Below, one piece after another: positions 40,010-51,352 of a stretch of DNA of 64,000 bases. The position numbers and the translations under genes are program-made. The stretch is taken from the NCBI GenBank assembly GCA_022577435.1, contig JAKOON010000009.1, positions 9,768,911 through 9,832,910 of the forward strand, read 5' to 3'. Source of the DNA: Embiotoca jacksoni. Lineage: Eukaryota; Chordata; Actinopteri; Embiotocidae. Positions within the stretch are counted from its first letter, which is position 1; each line of letters begins with the position of its first letter. The notes beneath the pieces are model-generated. The model searched no databases. It was given only the letters and a program-made list of their open reading frames with translations, and was not told the DNA's origin.

Positions 40010-43000
40010 ACAGCACGGGTGCTGCCTTTAGCGGAAACCTGAGCACTTGAGAGATATAGCGAGGCGGACAGAATCTAAAAATACCACAGCTGAGTGAGCA
40101 GGGCTTAAGAAGAAGAAGAAGAATAAGCAGTGGCTGTTTCTACTGTCAGCCCTGCCTCCTTGTCTTCAGGCTGCGTGTTGCTGTCTCAGAATGAAATATG
40201 AGACCTTTATAAGCAAACAGAAAAAAATCCATCTGAGACTAGACAGCTAATTTAAAGGGACGGATGGAACAAGAGGGATTTTAAATCAGACATCAAATGT
40301 TTGATCTGTTTAGTGAGTCAGTGTGATGTAAAGTGTGTGAAACAGCTATAATGAGATAGTTTTGAGATTGTTTGAGCGTTAATCAAAATAGAAATACAAA
40401 TCCATTGAGCTCATTAAGATGTGTATTAGAGTTTCATCCATGCTTGAAAAATGTCACAAACACTTTATGACAAACTAAAAATAATTCAAATGCAGTTTTT
40501 TTTTTTTTTTTTTTTTTTTACATCTGTAGTAACTCAGAGTGGAACCTGTCTTTCATAAAGGCAACACAGACCTTGACATCACAAAAGCATCCTACGTTAC
40601 ACAATATTTCAAAATTTGTGACATCTCCAGCATTGACGTGAAGGTCGCACCCTCCGGCTGCGTTCCTGTTTTTCTGCCATCTCTTTGTCCAAGAAAAGAT
40701 GGAACAAGAGGATAAAAAAACATTTACCCTCCACACATCCTGCGACTCACTGCCACTCCCACTTTGTTTCCGTGTCTTTCTGTGTACCGCTCCGTCTCTC
40801 TCGCCCACATTGTACACCTACATACAGTATACAAGTCTCAGAGGACTCAGAGGTTTGATACTGGCTGCACACACGTGTACACAGACAGCGGCTCTAGTCT
40901 CAGGCTATTGGCGGGAATTTAAGGCAAACTGGCCAGCAAGTGCGCTGCCCCTTTTATCTACGTATCCATCCATTTGTCCATCTTGGCTTCAAACATAAGT
41001 TTCTCTCCAGTGGCACAGCCAGTAGCAGCACCTGATATGTGAAGTGCACTACAAAGTGTAAATGAGGGGCTCGGCGGTGACTTGAATCGGCTGTTGATGA
41101 TTTTTAAAAAGATATATTTCCATTTGAAAAGGTGTCTTGTCGGTATTACTTATCACAGCTGCTACATTCACGTAAGGGCAGCCTGTTAGTGCTCTAACTA
41201 AATATTCTTTCAACCTCAGGAATTGTACTTACTCTAACAAAATTCTGAAAGCGCTCTAATTTAGGTTACCGCTTCAAAATATCGGACTGAAAAGGAGTCT
41301 CAAATGTCCTTGATGAAATGTGAGCCTCATTTAGCAGTGCCTGCACATAAGAGATGTGGCGACCAAGTCTGCATGATAAACACTTAGCACAAAGATTTGC
41401 ATTTTGCTCCATCAGCCCAGATGTGAGGAAATGACTCTGTTTAGGGAAATCTAAAAGCTGGAGTTGAATCGTACAGATGTGAATTGCCCCTGATGCTGTG
41501 TTTCCTCTTTATTTTCACCTGCAGACAGTTCTTAGCGACTTCTCACACTATAACTGCAAATGGCAGGCAAATAGGTAGGTTTCTTCTCTGTGCTTTTATA
41601 TTTGGACACACATTTACATGCGTATAAAAGAACATGTCAGACAGACACGAATAAAATACAGACTGCCTGTTTATATGAATGAGTAAATGGAAAAGTTCAT
41701 TAGCAGGTAAATGGTTCTCTGCCTTTTTATTGTCAGTGAATAAACATTAAAAAAAAAAAAAAAAAAAAAAAAAAAGTGCACTCACAGGTGCATGATCACC
41801 CACACACCCACACAGGCAACCAGATCCACATGTGCATGCTGTCGCACATACCCTGGCATGCTTTTCCTGTGGGTTGTGCTTCCTGCATTTGCAGAGCACA
41901 TACCAGCCCTTTCTCTGTCTCATTTCATATTGATGATTCTGCACAAATAGCCATCTGAACAAAGAGATTGTTTAATGATATTTATATCGGGGGTTTTTAG
42001 CTTGGGTTTTTTTTGGTGTCACTCTGGATAGGTGAGAAAGAGAGCAGACGACACTTTCTGAGTACATGATGTATCATACTCTTGCGTGCTGAACGTCCCA
42101 GCAAAAACAAAACAGCCCGGACGGGGACAGCATCATTTTTTTGGTCTTTTTTTTGGCATGATGATTGTGGGAACAGACGCACCATGTAACACGTCGACTC
42201 CAACCTCAGGTAATACATTTGTGGTATTTTTCAGTTCTATCATAAACTATGGTTAAAGACATTGTGAACCGTATTCATGGACTGATGTTGTCTTTTTATT
42301 ACAAAGGAAATTCCTCTCGGTGGTTCAGTTTTCCGAATTTACCAGCTTTACCAGCTCTTATTTATTTGAATAAACTGGTATTTTTTCATTTGACATCATC
42401 TGTTACAACTAAAACAATTGGCTTAGCTCCTATGAGTCCTGCCCAGATGACTTCGTGACTTCACCATTGTGGGAATCATGTCATATGAGTGTGAAACAGA
42501 CGGTCGCTGTGAGGTTGTGTGAGCATTTCAGCAACTATGATGTAGTTACAACTCCATATGTGCCTTCATGTAAGTCTGAGAGTATGTATGTAAAGTTGCA
42601 CGAGTTGTAAGGGTCAAATTTGTTGGACTTAATGACTAGTGCCTCTTACACTAACATCATCAGCACAAACTTAATCCTGCAGGCTAAATGAGTGAGAGCT
42701 AAAAAAAAAAAAAATAGTCCCTGTAGCCACAGTACACTGCATAGCAGGATATGTCTAGTATATGAAAATGACAAAAAGACCAAGAGAAGGAACGGGGGAG
42801 TAAAGAGATTGGAAAGACTAAGCTTTTTAAGTAAGGACTATACGAAAGGTGTGATCTGAAATAGGCTGGAAAGATAAAAAAAGCTCATCATTAAACAGAA
42901 AATGATATTCGTTTGAGGGAAATACTGGCATTAACAATCACTATCTATGCTTAATGTCTTATTTTTTTTTATTTTATTTTTTTTATCTATAATGGTGTGC

Positions 43001-43888
43001 AATGATATATTTGAAACCACCAGATTATTGTTCAGATTTTTGGACCATTTGATAATCATGTGACTTTCTTGGCAGCTCTTAAAGCTTGTTTGTTTGTGTG
43101 TAGACTTGATTCAGAGAGGAAGAACAAGTTAGTCCTGGCAGGCGGACAGAGAAACAGATGGATGCATTCAGTCAGCAGGTACAGAGATGATGTAAATAAA
43201 TAGTCAGTGCAGGCTAATAATGGTTTGAGAATTAGATTACAGACAAAAAGGTAAAACAGGATCCAGCTCCATTGTTAATGTTGTCTGTCCACAAGCCCTA
43301 ATTGCAACTAAACAAATTTCCTTCTTTCTCCCTGACTCCCTCTCTATCCACTGCTACCAAGCCTACACAATGCTTGACAATCTTAACAAAGCTTCCCTGA
43401 GGCCTCTAATCTAATAAAGCCGTTGGTACAAGACATCCACACACACAAACGCACTCACACACCTGCCAGCAGCAAGGGAAGGGAAGGGTAGAGTCAAGGG
43501 GGAAAGATGAAGGAGTAATGGGACAAAGACGAGTCTTCAGATAAATGAGATAAATTGGATACCAAGTGAGGAATGACAGAGAGAGCGCGCTTCTTTTCCA
43601 AGTCTCCGAGGGCTGATGGTGTCTGTGAGCTCTGCTGGGATCTCATTGTTCGTGTGCGTGTGCGTGTGCGTGTGTCTCCATCCATCTGGTGCAAGCCACA
43701 CATCCTATTTTATCGACACCCCGGCCTGTGTGAGGAAGCCCAATCCTTGATCCTGCAGTTGGGAGGGTGGAGACTGCCTGAGCAAAATATGTAAATATGT
43801 TGCAATTGAACAATGTACTGCACTCTAGGAATACCTCCGTTTCACAAAATCCCACAAGTCAACGCACAATAGACGGTGTGGTAAAATG

Positions 43889-44316
43889 CACTGAACAAAA
43901 GTATAAACACAACACTTTTGTTTTTGCCCCCATTTTTCATGTAAGACTTCTTAGATCATGAACGCGAACATGAAATGAATGGGCAACAGTTTCGGTTGAC
44001 ATTCCTGCTGTCAGCATGCCAAATACTCGTGCTCTCAAGACGTGCGACATCTATGGCATTGTTTTGGAAAGTCAGTACTCCTCTGACTCTCCTTCCTTGA
44101 TAAAAGTACACATTTTAGAGTGGCCTTTTCATTGCGATCCGTCCAAGGCACACCTCAGCCATACATATCAGGTGGATGGATTATCTTGGCAAAGGTTGAG
44201 TACTAACTAATGTGGATTGTAACGAATTTGTGAACAAAACTTGAGAGAAATAAACCTTTTGTGTGCATAAAATGGGAGCGAAAACAAAAGTGTTGCGTTT
44301 ATATTTTTGTTGAGTG
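43889..44316. mobile_element. 428-bp MITE with ~40-bp terminal inverted repeats
   Basis: The left end (CACTGAACAAAAGTATAAAC, then ACAACACTTTTGTTTTTGC) is the reverse complement of the right end (GCGAAAACAAAAGTGTTGCG, then TTTATATTTTTGTTGAGTG) with few mismatches. The interior has no transposase frame. The right flank begins with TA and the left flank is TG, which would fit a mutated TA target site as in Tc1/mariner elements; the superfamily is inferred. Confidence 0.8.
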
Positions 44317-44696
44317 TACATTTCAGGTATTCCTTATAGACTTACAATAAGCTTTGAGCAGTGGAAAACAGAATGCAACATTCTTGATTCATTTTGTTGA
44401 GGACAGTTGGTGTCAAATAGAGAAAATGAACAGGAGTATATTCAAGGAAAGACATCTTTTTAACCCCTTGCTGCCTAAATTGTATGTTTTATGTCAAAAC
44501 GGGATCAAAGATATGGGTCACATTAGACTTTTCATATGTAATGACTGGCCCCTGCCACAGTAGTTAGTACACGGTCTTATATAATGCTGTCGTCTATCAG
44601 AGGGAGACAAGAAAACTAAAGAGACAGCCGGCCTAAGACTCCAGGCTGCTGCAGTGCCCACACAAACACACTCACGTTTCCTTCACTTCAGAGGAA

Positions 44697-44880
44697 TATT
44701 ACATTGACTTACATTTGTGCACTGGAGACTTACTAACCCTAATTTGAGGCATTAGTTATTACCTCTTGCCTAACCCTAACCTTAAATCCTATAACCCACA
44801 CCCAAATCTTATCCATAATCTAATTCTATAGGGACCTTCTTTTTGTCCCAAATATGTGAGTGTGTAAACAGATCTACATC
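44697..44880. repeat. Possible dispersed repeat with CTAACCCTAACC core
   Basis: The stretch CATTGACTTACATTTGTGCA ... GGAGACTTACTAACCCTAAT ... TAACCCTAACCTTAAATCC ... GGGACCTTCTTTTTGTCCC resembles a repeat I have seen in fish genomes. No flanking duplication was found. Confidence 0.35.
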
Positions 44881-44933
44881 CGGACAACACGAGTAATACA
44901 ACGACACGCACTCACACACACATGCACATGTAC

Positions 44934-45100
44934 AATCTAAGTGTCGTCAAAAGGCAACTGGACTTGCTTGAAATTCTTGAAGAGGTTTCAACTCTCATGA
45001 GAGTCAGTTCTTCAGAACTGAAGAAGTCTTTTCAGATGAGAGTTAAAACATCTTAGAGAATTTCAAGGTAGTCCAGTTGCCCTTGGATAACACTTAGATT
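44934..45100. mobile_element. 167-bp foldback (palindromic MITE-like) element
   Basis: The two ends (AATCTAAGTGTCGTCAAAAG and its inverted partner CTTGGATAACACTTAGATT) and the inner arms (GCAACTGGACTTGCTTGAAA against TTTCAAGGTAGTCCAGTTGC) are mutually complementary through to a centre near 45012 (GTTCTTCAGAACTGAAG). Almost the whole element can fold into one imperfect hairpin. Confidence 0.85.
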
Positions 45101-46160
45101 GACCATGACCTGGCTGAGTGATAATCCCAAAAGATTTATGCACATGCACACAAACAGAGACCATTTCTCTGTCAGCAGGTTCCTGCCTTTTATCTTCTTA
45201 TCACCCCTTCTTTGGAATATGCTCCTCCCTAAACTGCCAGCACAGGTGTTATGAGCACTGCTTAGGCCAATCACAGTCTGCCCTGGAGTCCTGCATGGAC
45301 CAATCAGAAAGCCCAAGCATTAAGTAAATGTTCATCTAACCCTTATATATGTCAAATTCTATGTGTCTTGGTTTCCTGACTCACTGAGAGTTTCATGCGT
45401 GAGACTTCTGTGAGTATGGTACCTCCTGTGCAACTCAGAGGAGTACTGACTTACAGAATGTCGGATAAATCACAGAATATGTGAATGCTTCAGAGCACCA
45501 GGTTCTCCATCTACTTCTGCCTCGGGGAAGACTGACCTGTCAAGAATGAGCTTGGCTTTGAGTCATTAATATAGAATTACAGAGCTTTTTACAGAGTTTT
45601 GGTCATTTGTGTAAAAGTCAGATACATTAATCTGTGGCTTTAATCAAAAGATATTTTCTAATTTACCTGTTGTTGTTGATAAAAAAAAAAAAAATTTGAG
45701 CAGATTTTTAGGTAATAAGTGACAGCAGCTGGATTTTGAGCCAAAGAGAAATTGTCCTTATTTTGGTGGTTGTCCAGGTTTAAAATTTTCATTTTTCCAC
45801 ATTTAGGTTTGTTTGAGGAGGTTTGTTTAATAGTCTGGCTGAAACCATCAAATCATATTGGTATGTAGGGAAACAGTCTGGCTTGTTTGTATTTCTTAAA
45901 CTAGTCATAATTTGGGCGGCACTAAGCGCAGGATGCAATGACAGTGCCAATTTTTTTATTTTTATTTTTTTTTCGGTGGGGGCGGGGGCAGACTTGTTTT
46001 AGTGGAACATTTTTACATTGCGAAGTGAGCATTGACTTAAAAAGGTCTAAATCTCAGTAAAACACTTAACCTCATAAAATAACTAGTGGCCAACAGCAGC
46101 TGCTATTTAGTCCTGGTTAAATATTCTCATTGTCAAAACTTTCTTCTTCTGTGTTTCTAG

Positions 46161-46328
46161 TGGAGCTGGATGCGGAGCACGCACAGAGAGTCCCGGGGGC
46201 AGAACAAGGAGGGGCACCGCCTCCCCAGGTCAAGCTGAAAGAGAGGCAGAAGTTCTTTGAGGAGGCCTTCCAGCAGGACATGGAGCAGTACCTGTCCACC
46301 GGCTACCTACAGATTGCTGAGAGGAGAG
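46161..46328 (+). CDS. dtnbp1: dtnbp1 exon: end of coiled coil
   Basis: The acceptor is ctgtgtttctag and the donor is G|gtgagagg. The exon is 168 nt; its first two bases complete a codon and its last G is carried over. It reads ELDAEHAQRV, then a Pro/Gly segment (GAEQGGAPPPQ), then the conserved KLKERQKFFEEAFQQ and QYLSTGYLQIAERR. In mammals the position of the Pro/Gly segment holds a helical Glu/Met/Gln stretch, from memory of the family. The preceding exon was not found in the 46 kb upstream. Confidence 0.95.
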
Positions 46329-47500
46329 GTGAGAGGGAGGAGCTGTGAGGTCAGAAGTTCCTCACAAACACCAGTCACGCTCTTTGATGATATTCAAGAA
46401 GCTTGAAATGTCAAAATTTTGGAGGTCTGATGCTTAGACAGGAAAATGTTGAGGTTTAGGTTGTGGTGTGTGCAGCTTATTCAAGGGTGAACGCAAAGCC
46501 ATCCAGCATTAAAATGAATTAACTTCAGAGTCCTGATACAATCAGCCGAAACTTTCACACTTCGACTGCCCATCACAAAATTGAGCCATAATAGCTTTCT
46601 GCAGCGAGGCCACGCTCTCCAAGTGCCTGTCGCTTAACACACAAGAAGAGTCATTACTTGGAAAAATGCCACCAAAGCCATATAAATGTACTCTTCCCCT
46701 GGGATTGTAATAGAATCCTGCTGCAGTCTACTTCATATACCGCTGCCAGGAGTCTGCAGGGGATGTGCTGAAACGAGCGATTGCAGGAGATACGCACCCT
46801 GCACCCTGAAAGATGTTACGGACTCTACCGGCCACTGTTTTGTAATGCGATGTTTCTTCTTCTTCTTTTACTCATCTGTCCTCCTCCCTTAATCCCCTGG
46901 AAATGGTTTATTAGAGCAGATTGTGGAGCGGTAAGGAAGGAGGGAACGATGGAGCAGAAGGAAAGAGACTTAAGGATGTGTGAAGGAGAGAATGTGTGAG
47001 TCTTGTGTTCTCACTGTCATTTAGAGTGGCTTTTTTATTTTTATTTTTTTTATCAGTGCAGTGTTGTTTTTAATAAACCTTAAAAACCAAAACAATCACT
47101 ACAGCCAGTTTTGAGGTGAAGTGAGTGAAATATTCAGAGCTCAGTATCCAAAGACGAGTTACAATATACTGATGTAGACTCTTCAGTTTACGGTAGGATG
47201 TGTAAGACGTAACGATTCTGGTGAAACACATCTGAAACCGGGGCTACTAGACGAGTGATGAACCCACAGCACACTGCGACTCACTAATCTTGAAGTGGCT
47301 GCAAATCCTTACACCGAAGAAGAGCAAGGATACAGCCGGAGAGAGGAGAGAGGAGAGGGAGAGATACGGAGAAGAAACTGAAAGAAGACAGTCAAGGAAG
47401 AGAGAGAATGAGCTGCGGATGTCATAAGCCACTGAGCCATCAAAAGCTAGTCTCAGGGGCCCTTTCTCACACACGCACACACACACACGCGCGCGCGCGC

Positions 47501-47551
<51 letters not shown>

Positions 47552-50500
47552 CACACAGGCAATCACATACACCGCCCACAATCTCACTGCAGGCAAAAGC
47601 AGTCCCTCCCAGCGAGGGGGAACCTTTTAGGCAAGGTCACAGTGGGGCTAAAAGAAAAACATATTAGAGGCAGTCACATGTAAGCGATGCTCTCACCGCA
47701 CTGCTTCCCGGACCAAGACTGTCACTACGACAGTGTAAGTGTGGATGTTAAGTGTGTGTCTCTGTGTGCAGTTTTGTTTATTTATGTCCACATGCTGGAA
47801 ATGGAGCTCCATTTGGGGCTGAGAAGAGAATAGGTGTCCTCCGTACTGTGTCTGGTGAGGCTGACTGGCTGCTACTGTATGTGGTGGTAATTGCATAGCT
47901 GACAAGGGAGATAAGGACGTGCACATGAGAAGAGGCTGCGTACTGAGGAGTCATTAGATTTAAGACCCCAGTTCCTCGAAAACACGTCACAGAAAGCTCC
48001 ACCGCTGTCTTCACCGGGAAGGAGGAGTTTGTGTTAACGTACTTCATTTACGGGTGTTTTTTTTGTGTTTATGCGTTTCATAATCAGTTTATATGTATTT
48101 ATTTTGCATGTGTGGACATTCAGATGAAATACCAAAAGGTGAGGCATCTGAAAGACGTGACCCTCACTTGTGTGTCTGTGTGTGATCTTGTTGTATTTAT
48201 CTAACTGTTTAAAGGACAGGGAGACTTTTTGGGCAGTCTCCAAGGGAAATAACATTCCCCTTCTTTCTCTCTTTCTTCACTCTTTCTTCTGCTCTCCTTC
48301 CTTCCCTGTGCCGCCCTCTTCTGCTCTCCTCATTTCCTTGAGGTACGGTAGCCAATGGCATCTTCTCTCACTGCTGTGTAACGACCAATCATGTCGCTTC
48401 CTCCTCTTGCTCTCACCCCTCAGCCTCCCCTCTCACCCCCTCAGCGCACTGACTTGGCTGTTTGTGACGCATGCAGCACATCATGATAGTGAACATGGGG
48501 GGCGGGGGGGGGGGGGGGTTGTAACCCTGCAAGGTGGTGAATCCAGGAGTGTATTAGCTTGTCTGTAAAAGGACTTTCCAATGATTTATATCATATACTG
48601 ACCCCGTGTTTTACACTGAACTAGTTAGTTTGCCAGTTTTGATGCCGTTTCAGCCACATTGATATAGTCCATTAAAGTAGTACATGAATTAAGGACACTT
48701 ATGGGCCTCCTTGTTGTCAGAACAGTAACAACCACACTAAATTCTCTTTATGTATCATAATAATGTGGACAATGTACATTCAGCCATGATACACTTATGC
48801 TTAGGGTAAGGAAACCTCAACTGTTAGTTTGAATCTGTTTTCAACATCTTGCACAGTGGGTAAGCTGTCGACTAACATGTCCTAAAGTAACAGTGGGGGG
48901 GGGGGTGGGGAAGGCTTCAGCTTCGCTTAACTTTAGAACTGAAAATGAGGAAACAGCTCCCCTGGCTACGTCCAACGGTATAACAAGATCAGCCTACCTG
49001 CTAATTACAGCCCAGTGTTACGCCACCCGTCAGTCCACTTAAGGATACTGTTTCAGTGTCACATTTTGCGTCGCTGAAGCGTGAAAATTACACACACACA
49101 CACACACGAGGTCATTTGACAAAAAGTACAAAGTACAAAATAGGGATGGGCATTTTAAGCAAAAATACCATTCAAAATTTGCTCTGAGCTATTTGATTAT
49201 TAATCGGTTGTACTATCTATATTTTTTTTTTTGAAAGAGTTCCACACAGAACTTTCTGACAGCTGGAGTTGTCTTTGCATGTTTTTCCCGTTCGCACTGT
49301 GGCATCTAATCTCACAGCACCATAAGATTTAACCTGGCAAAGCTCTGGAGCCTGGTAGCAACCTGGCACACAGCTTTTAGGCACACTATGGCCACCTTCT
49401 GACCTATTACAACAAGAGGGGAAATGAAGAAGAACGATAGTGGCAGATATTAATAGATTTTTTTTTTTAATATATATATATATATATATATATTTTAACC
49501 ACTATTTGAATATTTGAAAATAATCTCCCATCGATGGTACGGAAGTGGTAAAGTCCAAGGAAAGAGATAGGCTGGAGGTGGTTGGATGGATTTAACACAG
49601 GACTATCACCGAGGAGAAGCGGGTTTGATTTAATAAGAAAGTGATGTGGATTTCTGTAAATATATCTATTCCTAACTTTGACCAAATAGTTGTAGTCTGA
49701 CCACATTTTTTTTTTTTTTCCCCTAAACATAACCATGTGGTTTTTCAGGCCTCTGTGAGGCAAAAATGTGACACAGTATGCCGTAGTGGACGTCTGCGTT
49801 ACACGCTGTCGTCGTGATACCGGGTTGCTAATCAACATGTTATATCTCATTTGTTTATTCTGCACAAAAAATAAACGAAAACACAAGTTGTGTTTTTTCC
49901 AGATAAGCTTGCAAGCTGTCCTGGAAGTCGGCACTGATCGCGTGGCAGCCTTACAGTGACGACAATACTTCAGGAAGTCACTTCTCCGGCTCGAGTTACA
50001 GTAAAACGTATCAGTAAAGTTTAAAAGGTGCTGAAGGCAGATTTGTTGCCTCTGGTACGAACAGTGCCAGGTTTGCTGTTTCCCCTTGTTGTTGTTTTTT
50101 TTTAATATTTTTATTCTTCACTTAAAGTTATATTAGGCGTTGCTTGTGCTCTTCATATACAGCTTGCAACAGACAATGACCTGCCAATCCATTATTTGTG
50201 GTACTAACGCTTTGGATTTTAAGGTAAACAAAAGGTTATTTGTGTGCACTGTACACGAGCTTACCCATTTCAAAATGCCATCCAGCTTCAGTGTGCCCAT
50301 TTGCTTCTGCCTTTGTTTTTGGAGCGCAACAAAAAAAAAAAAAAAAAAAAAGAAGGTCTCTCTTCCTGGACTCGGCCCCTTGCTGCTGCATTCCGGATGC
50401 TTTTATGTTCGCTAATATCGCACTGTCCCGTGTTGTGTGTAGAGCCAATAGGCAGCATGTCGTCCATGGAGGTGAATGTGGACATGCTGGAGCAGATGGA

Positions 50501-50595
50501 TCTGATGGACATGTCTGACCACGAGGCTCTGGACGTGTTTCTGCACTCTGGAGGAGAGGACAACAGCGCAGCCTCGCCTGTGGCAGGTAGGGAGG

Positions 50596-50632
<37 letters not shown>

Positions 50633-51352
50633 GACAAATACTTGTACCTACACTAAATATATGAAATTCTTTTCAACTGCAAGAACTTGAACTTGAATAA
50701 CTTTCTACAGCTAATTTGTGTAAAATTCACTGAAGCAGAAATTTATGACTCAGAAGAATGACGAGCAAATTATTTTTGATGTGATGCACCAACAACATCT
50801 GTCCATATCTGCTTGGTAAACTTCTTGGTACACTGAAAAATCTACAGCATCCAACTAGCAGCACCTATTCATCTAAAAAAAATAAGTTGATGCAACTGAA
50901 TCTCTGCTACATTTTGGTTGAATGAATTTAAAACATCCTCCTGCCACCATAAGAATATATATGTAACACAACATGTGAAGTTATCATAGTCCTCCTCCTG
51001 TCCGTCAGGTCCAGATGTTGAGTCCTTCACCACGGAGATCAGCCTCCAAGTTCCCACGCAGGCTGAGCTCCGACACAAGCTTTCTTCCCTGTCGTCCACC
51101 TGCACCGACTCAGCCAGCCAGGACACAGAGGCCGGGGAGGAGGATGAAGATGAGGAGGAGGAGGAGGCGACTGAGCAAGGGGGAAGTGGCGTCGCAGGAT
51201 CAGTCGGAGGAGGAGGAGGAGGAGGGAGGAGGAGAAGGCCCCCCGTGGAAGTGACCCTGGATGAAGAAGAGGTGCACTCCGACATAGTGTTGGTGGACAG
51301 GGTGGATCAAGAGGAGCAGACCAGCAAAGACTGTGAGGAGAGCAGGCTGTAG
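46161..51352 (+). CDS. dtnbp1: Dysbindin (dystrobrevin-binding protein 1), C-terminal part, three exons
   Basis: Three coding exons (46161-46328, 50443-50586, 51009-51352) join in frame (phases 1 and 1) to give about 217 residues ending at TAG 51350-51352. The first exon encodes the end of the dysbindin coiled coil, with KLKERQKFFEEAFQQDMEQY and STGYLQIAERR. The second carries EPIGSMSSMEVNVDMLEQMD and the DHEALDVFLHSGGE motif. The third has LQVP..ELR and SSTCTDSAS, then acidic and Gly-rich sequence. These are dysbindin signatures. The family protein is a BLOC-1 subunit that acts in the cytosol in biogenesis of lysosome-related organelles and synaptic vesicle traffic. The N-terminal exons are not in the window. 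Which fish paralogue (a or b) this is cannot be told. The identity is firm; its expression and function here are inferred from the family. Confidence 0.95.
46329..50442 (+). other. dtnbp1: dtnbp1 intron
   Basis: A GT-AG intron between two certain dysbindin exons. It contains a GA-rich patch (47330-47410), a CA/CG tract (47468-47558), a G-rich run (48497-48518), a short TA tract (49470-49494) and an A23 run near 50330. No coding sequence was seen. Confidence 0.9.
47468..47558 (+). repeat. (CA)n with internal (CG)n core
   Basis: CA repeats interrupted by an alternating GCGCGCGCGCG run at about 47488-47501. All are alternating purine-pyrimidine. Lies in a dtnbp1 intron. Confidence 0.95.
50443..50586 (+). 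CDS. dtnbp1: dtnbp1 exon: conserved SMSSMEVNVDMLEQMD region
   Basis: The acceptor is cgtgttgtgtgtag and the donor is GCAG|gtaggg. The exon is 144 nt, entering and leaving in phase 1. The carried G plus AG gives the Glu of the family's ERREPIGSM junction, which confirms the splice pair. It encodes VNVDMLEQMDLMDMSDHEAL and DVFLHSGGE. A CA dinucleotide tract starts about 12 bases after the donor. Confidence 0.95.
50587..51008 (+). other. dtnbp1: dtnbp1 intron with CA tract near the 5' splice site
   Basis: A short GT-AG intron. A (CA)n tract occupies 50599-50629, starting 12 bases after the donor. The 3' end has a CT-rich tract before cag. Confidence 0.9.
50599..50629 (+). repeat. (CA)n next to dtnbp1 5' splice site
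   Basis: An uninterrupted CA tract starting 12 bases after the donor of the 50443-50586 exon. Confidence 0.95.
51009..51352 (+). CDS. dtnbp1: dtnbp1 terminal coding exon
   Basis: The acceptor is ctgtccgtcag. The coding part is 344 nt including TAG. It encodes FTTEISLQVPTQAELRHKLS and SSTCTDSAS, which align with the family, then an acidic run (EEDEDEEEEEE), a Gly-rich run, RRRRPP and VTLDEEEVHSDIVLVD. Dysbindin C-termini are acidic and PEST-like. The poly-Gly/poly-Arg insert comes from GGA/AGG codon repetition and may vary in length between alleles. The ending (CEESRL) is less conserved. Confidence 0.93.

Noticed and set aside
41525..41573. Possible internal exon (acceptor ttttcacctgcag, donor ATAG|gtaggt)
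   Set aside because: Splice signals are good, but the 49-nt frame (TVLSDFSHYNCKWQAN) matches nothing I know and does not link to dysbindin or the other candidates with support.
50244..50690. 148-codon frame covering the second dysbindin exon
   Set aside because: The real coding part is only 50443-50586. The rest is intron with an A run and a CA tract read through.
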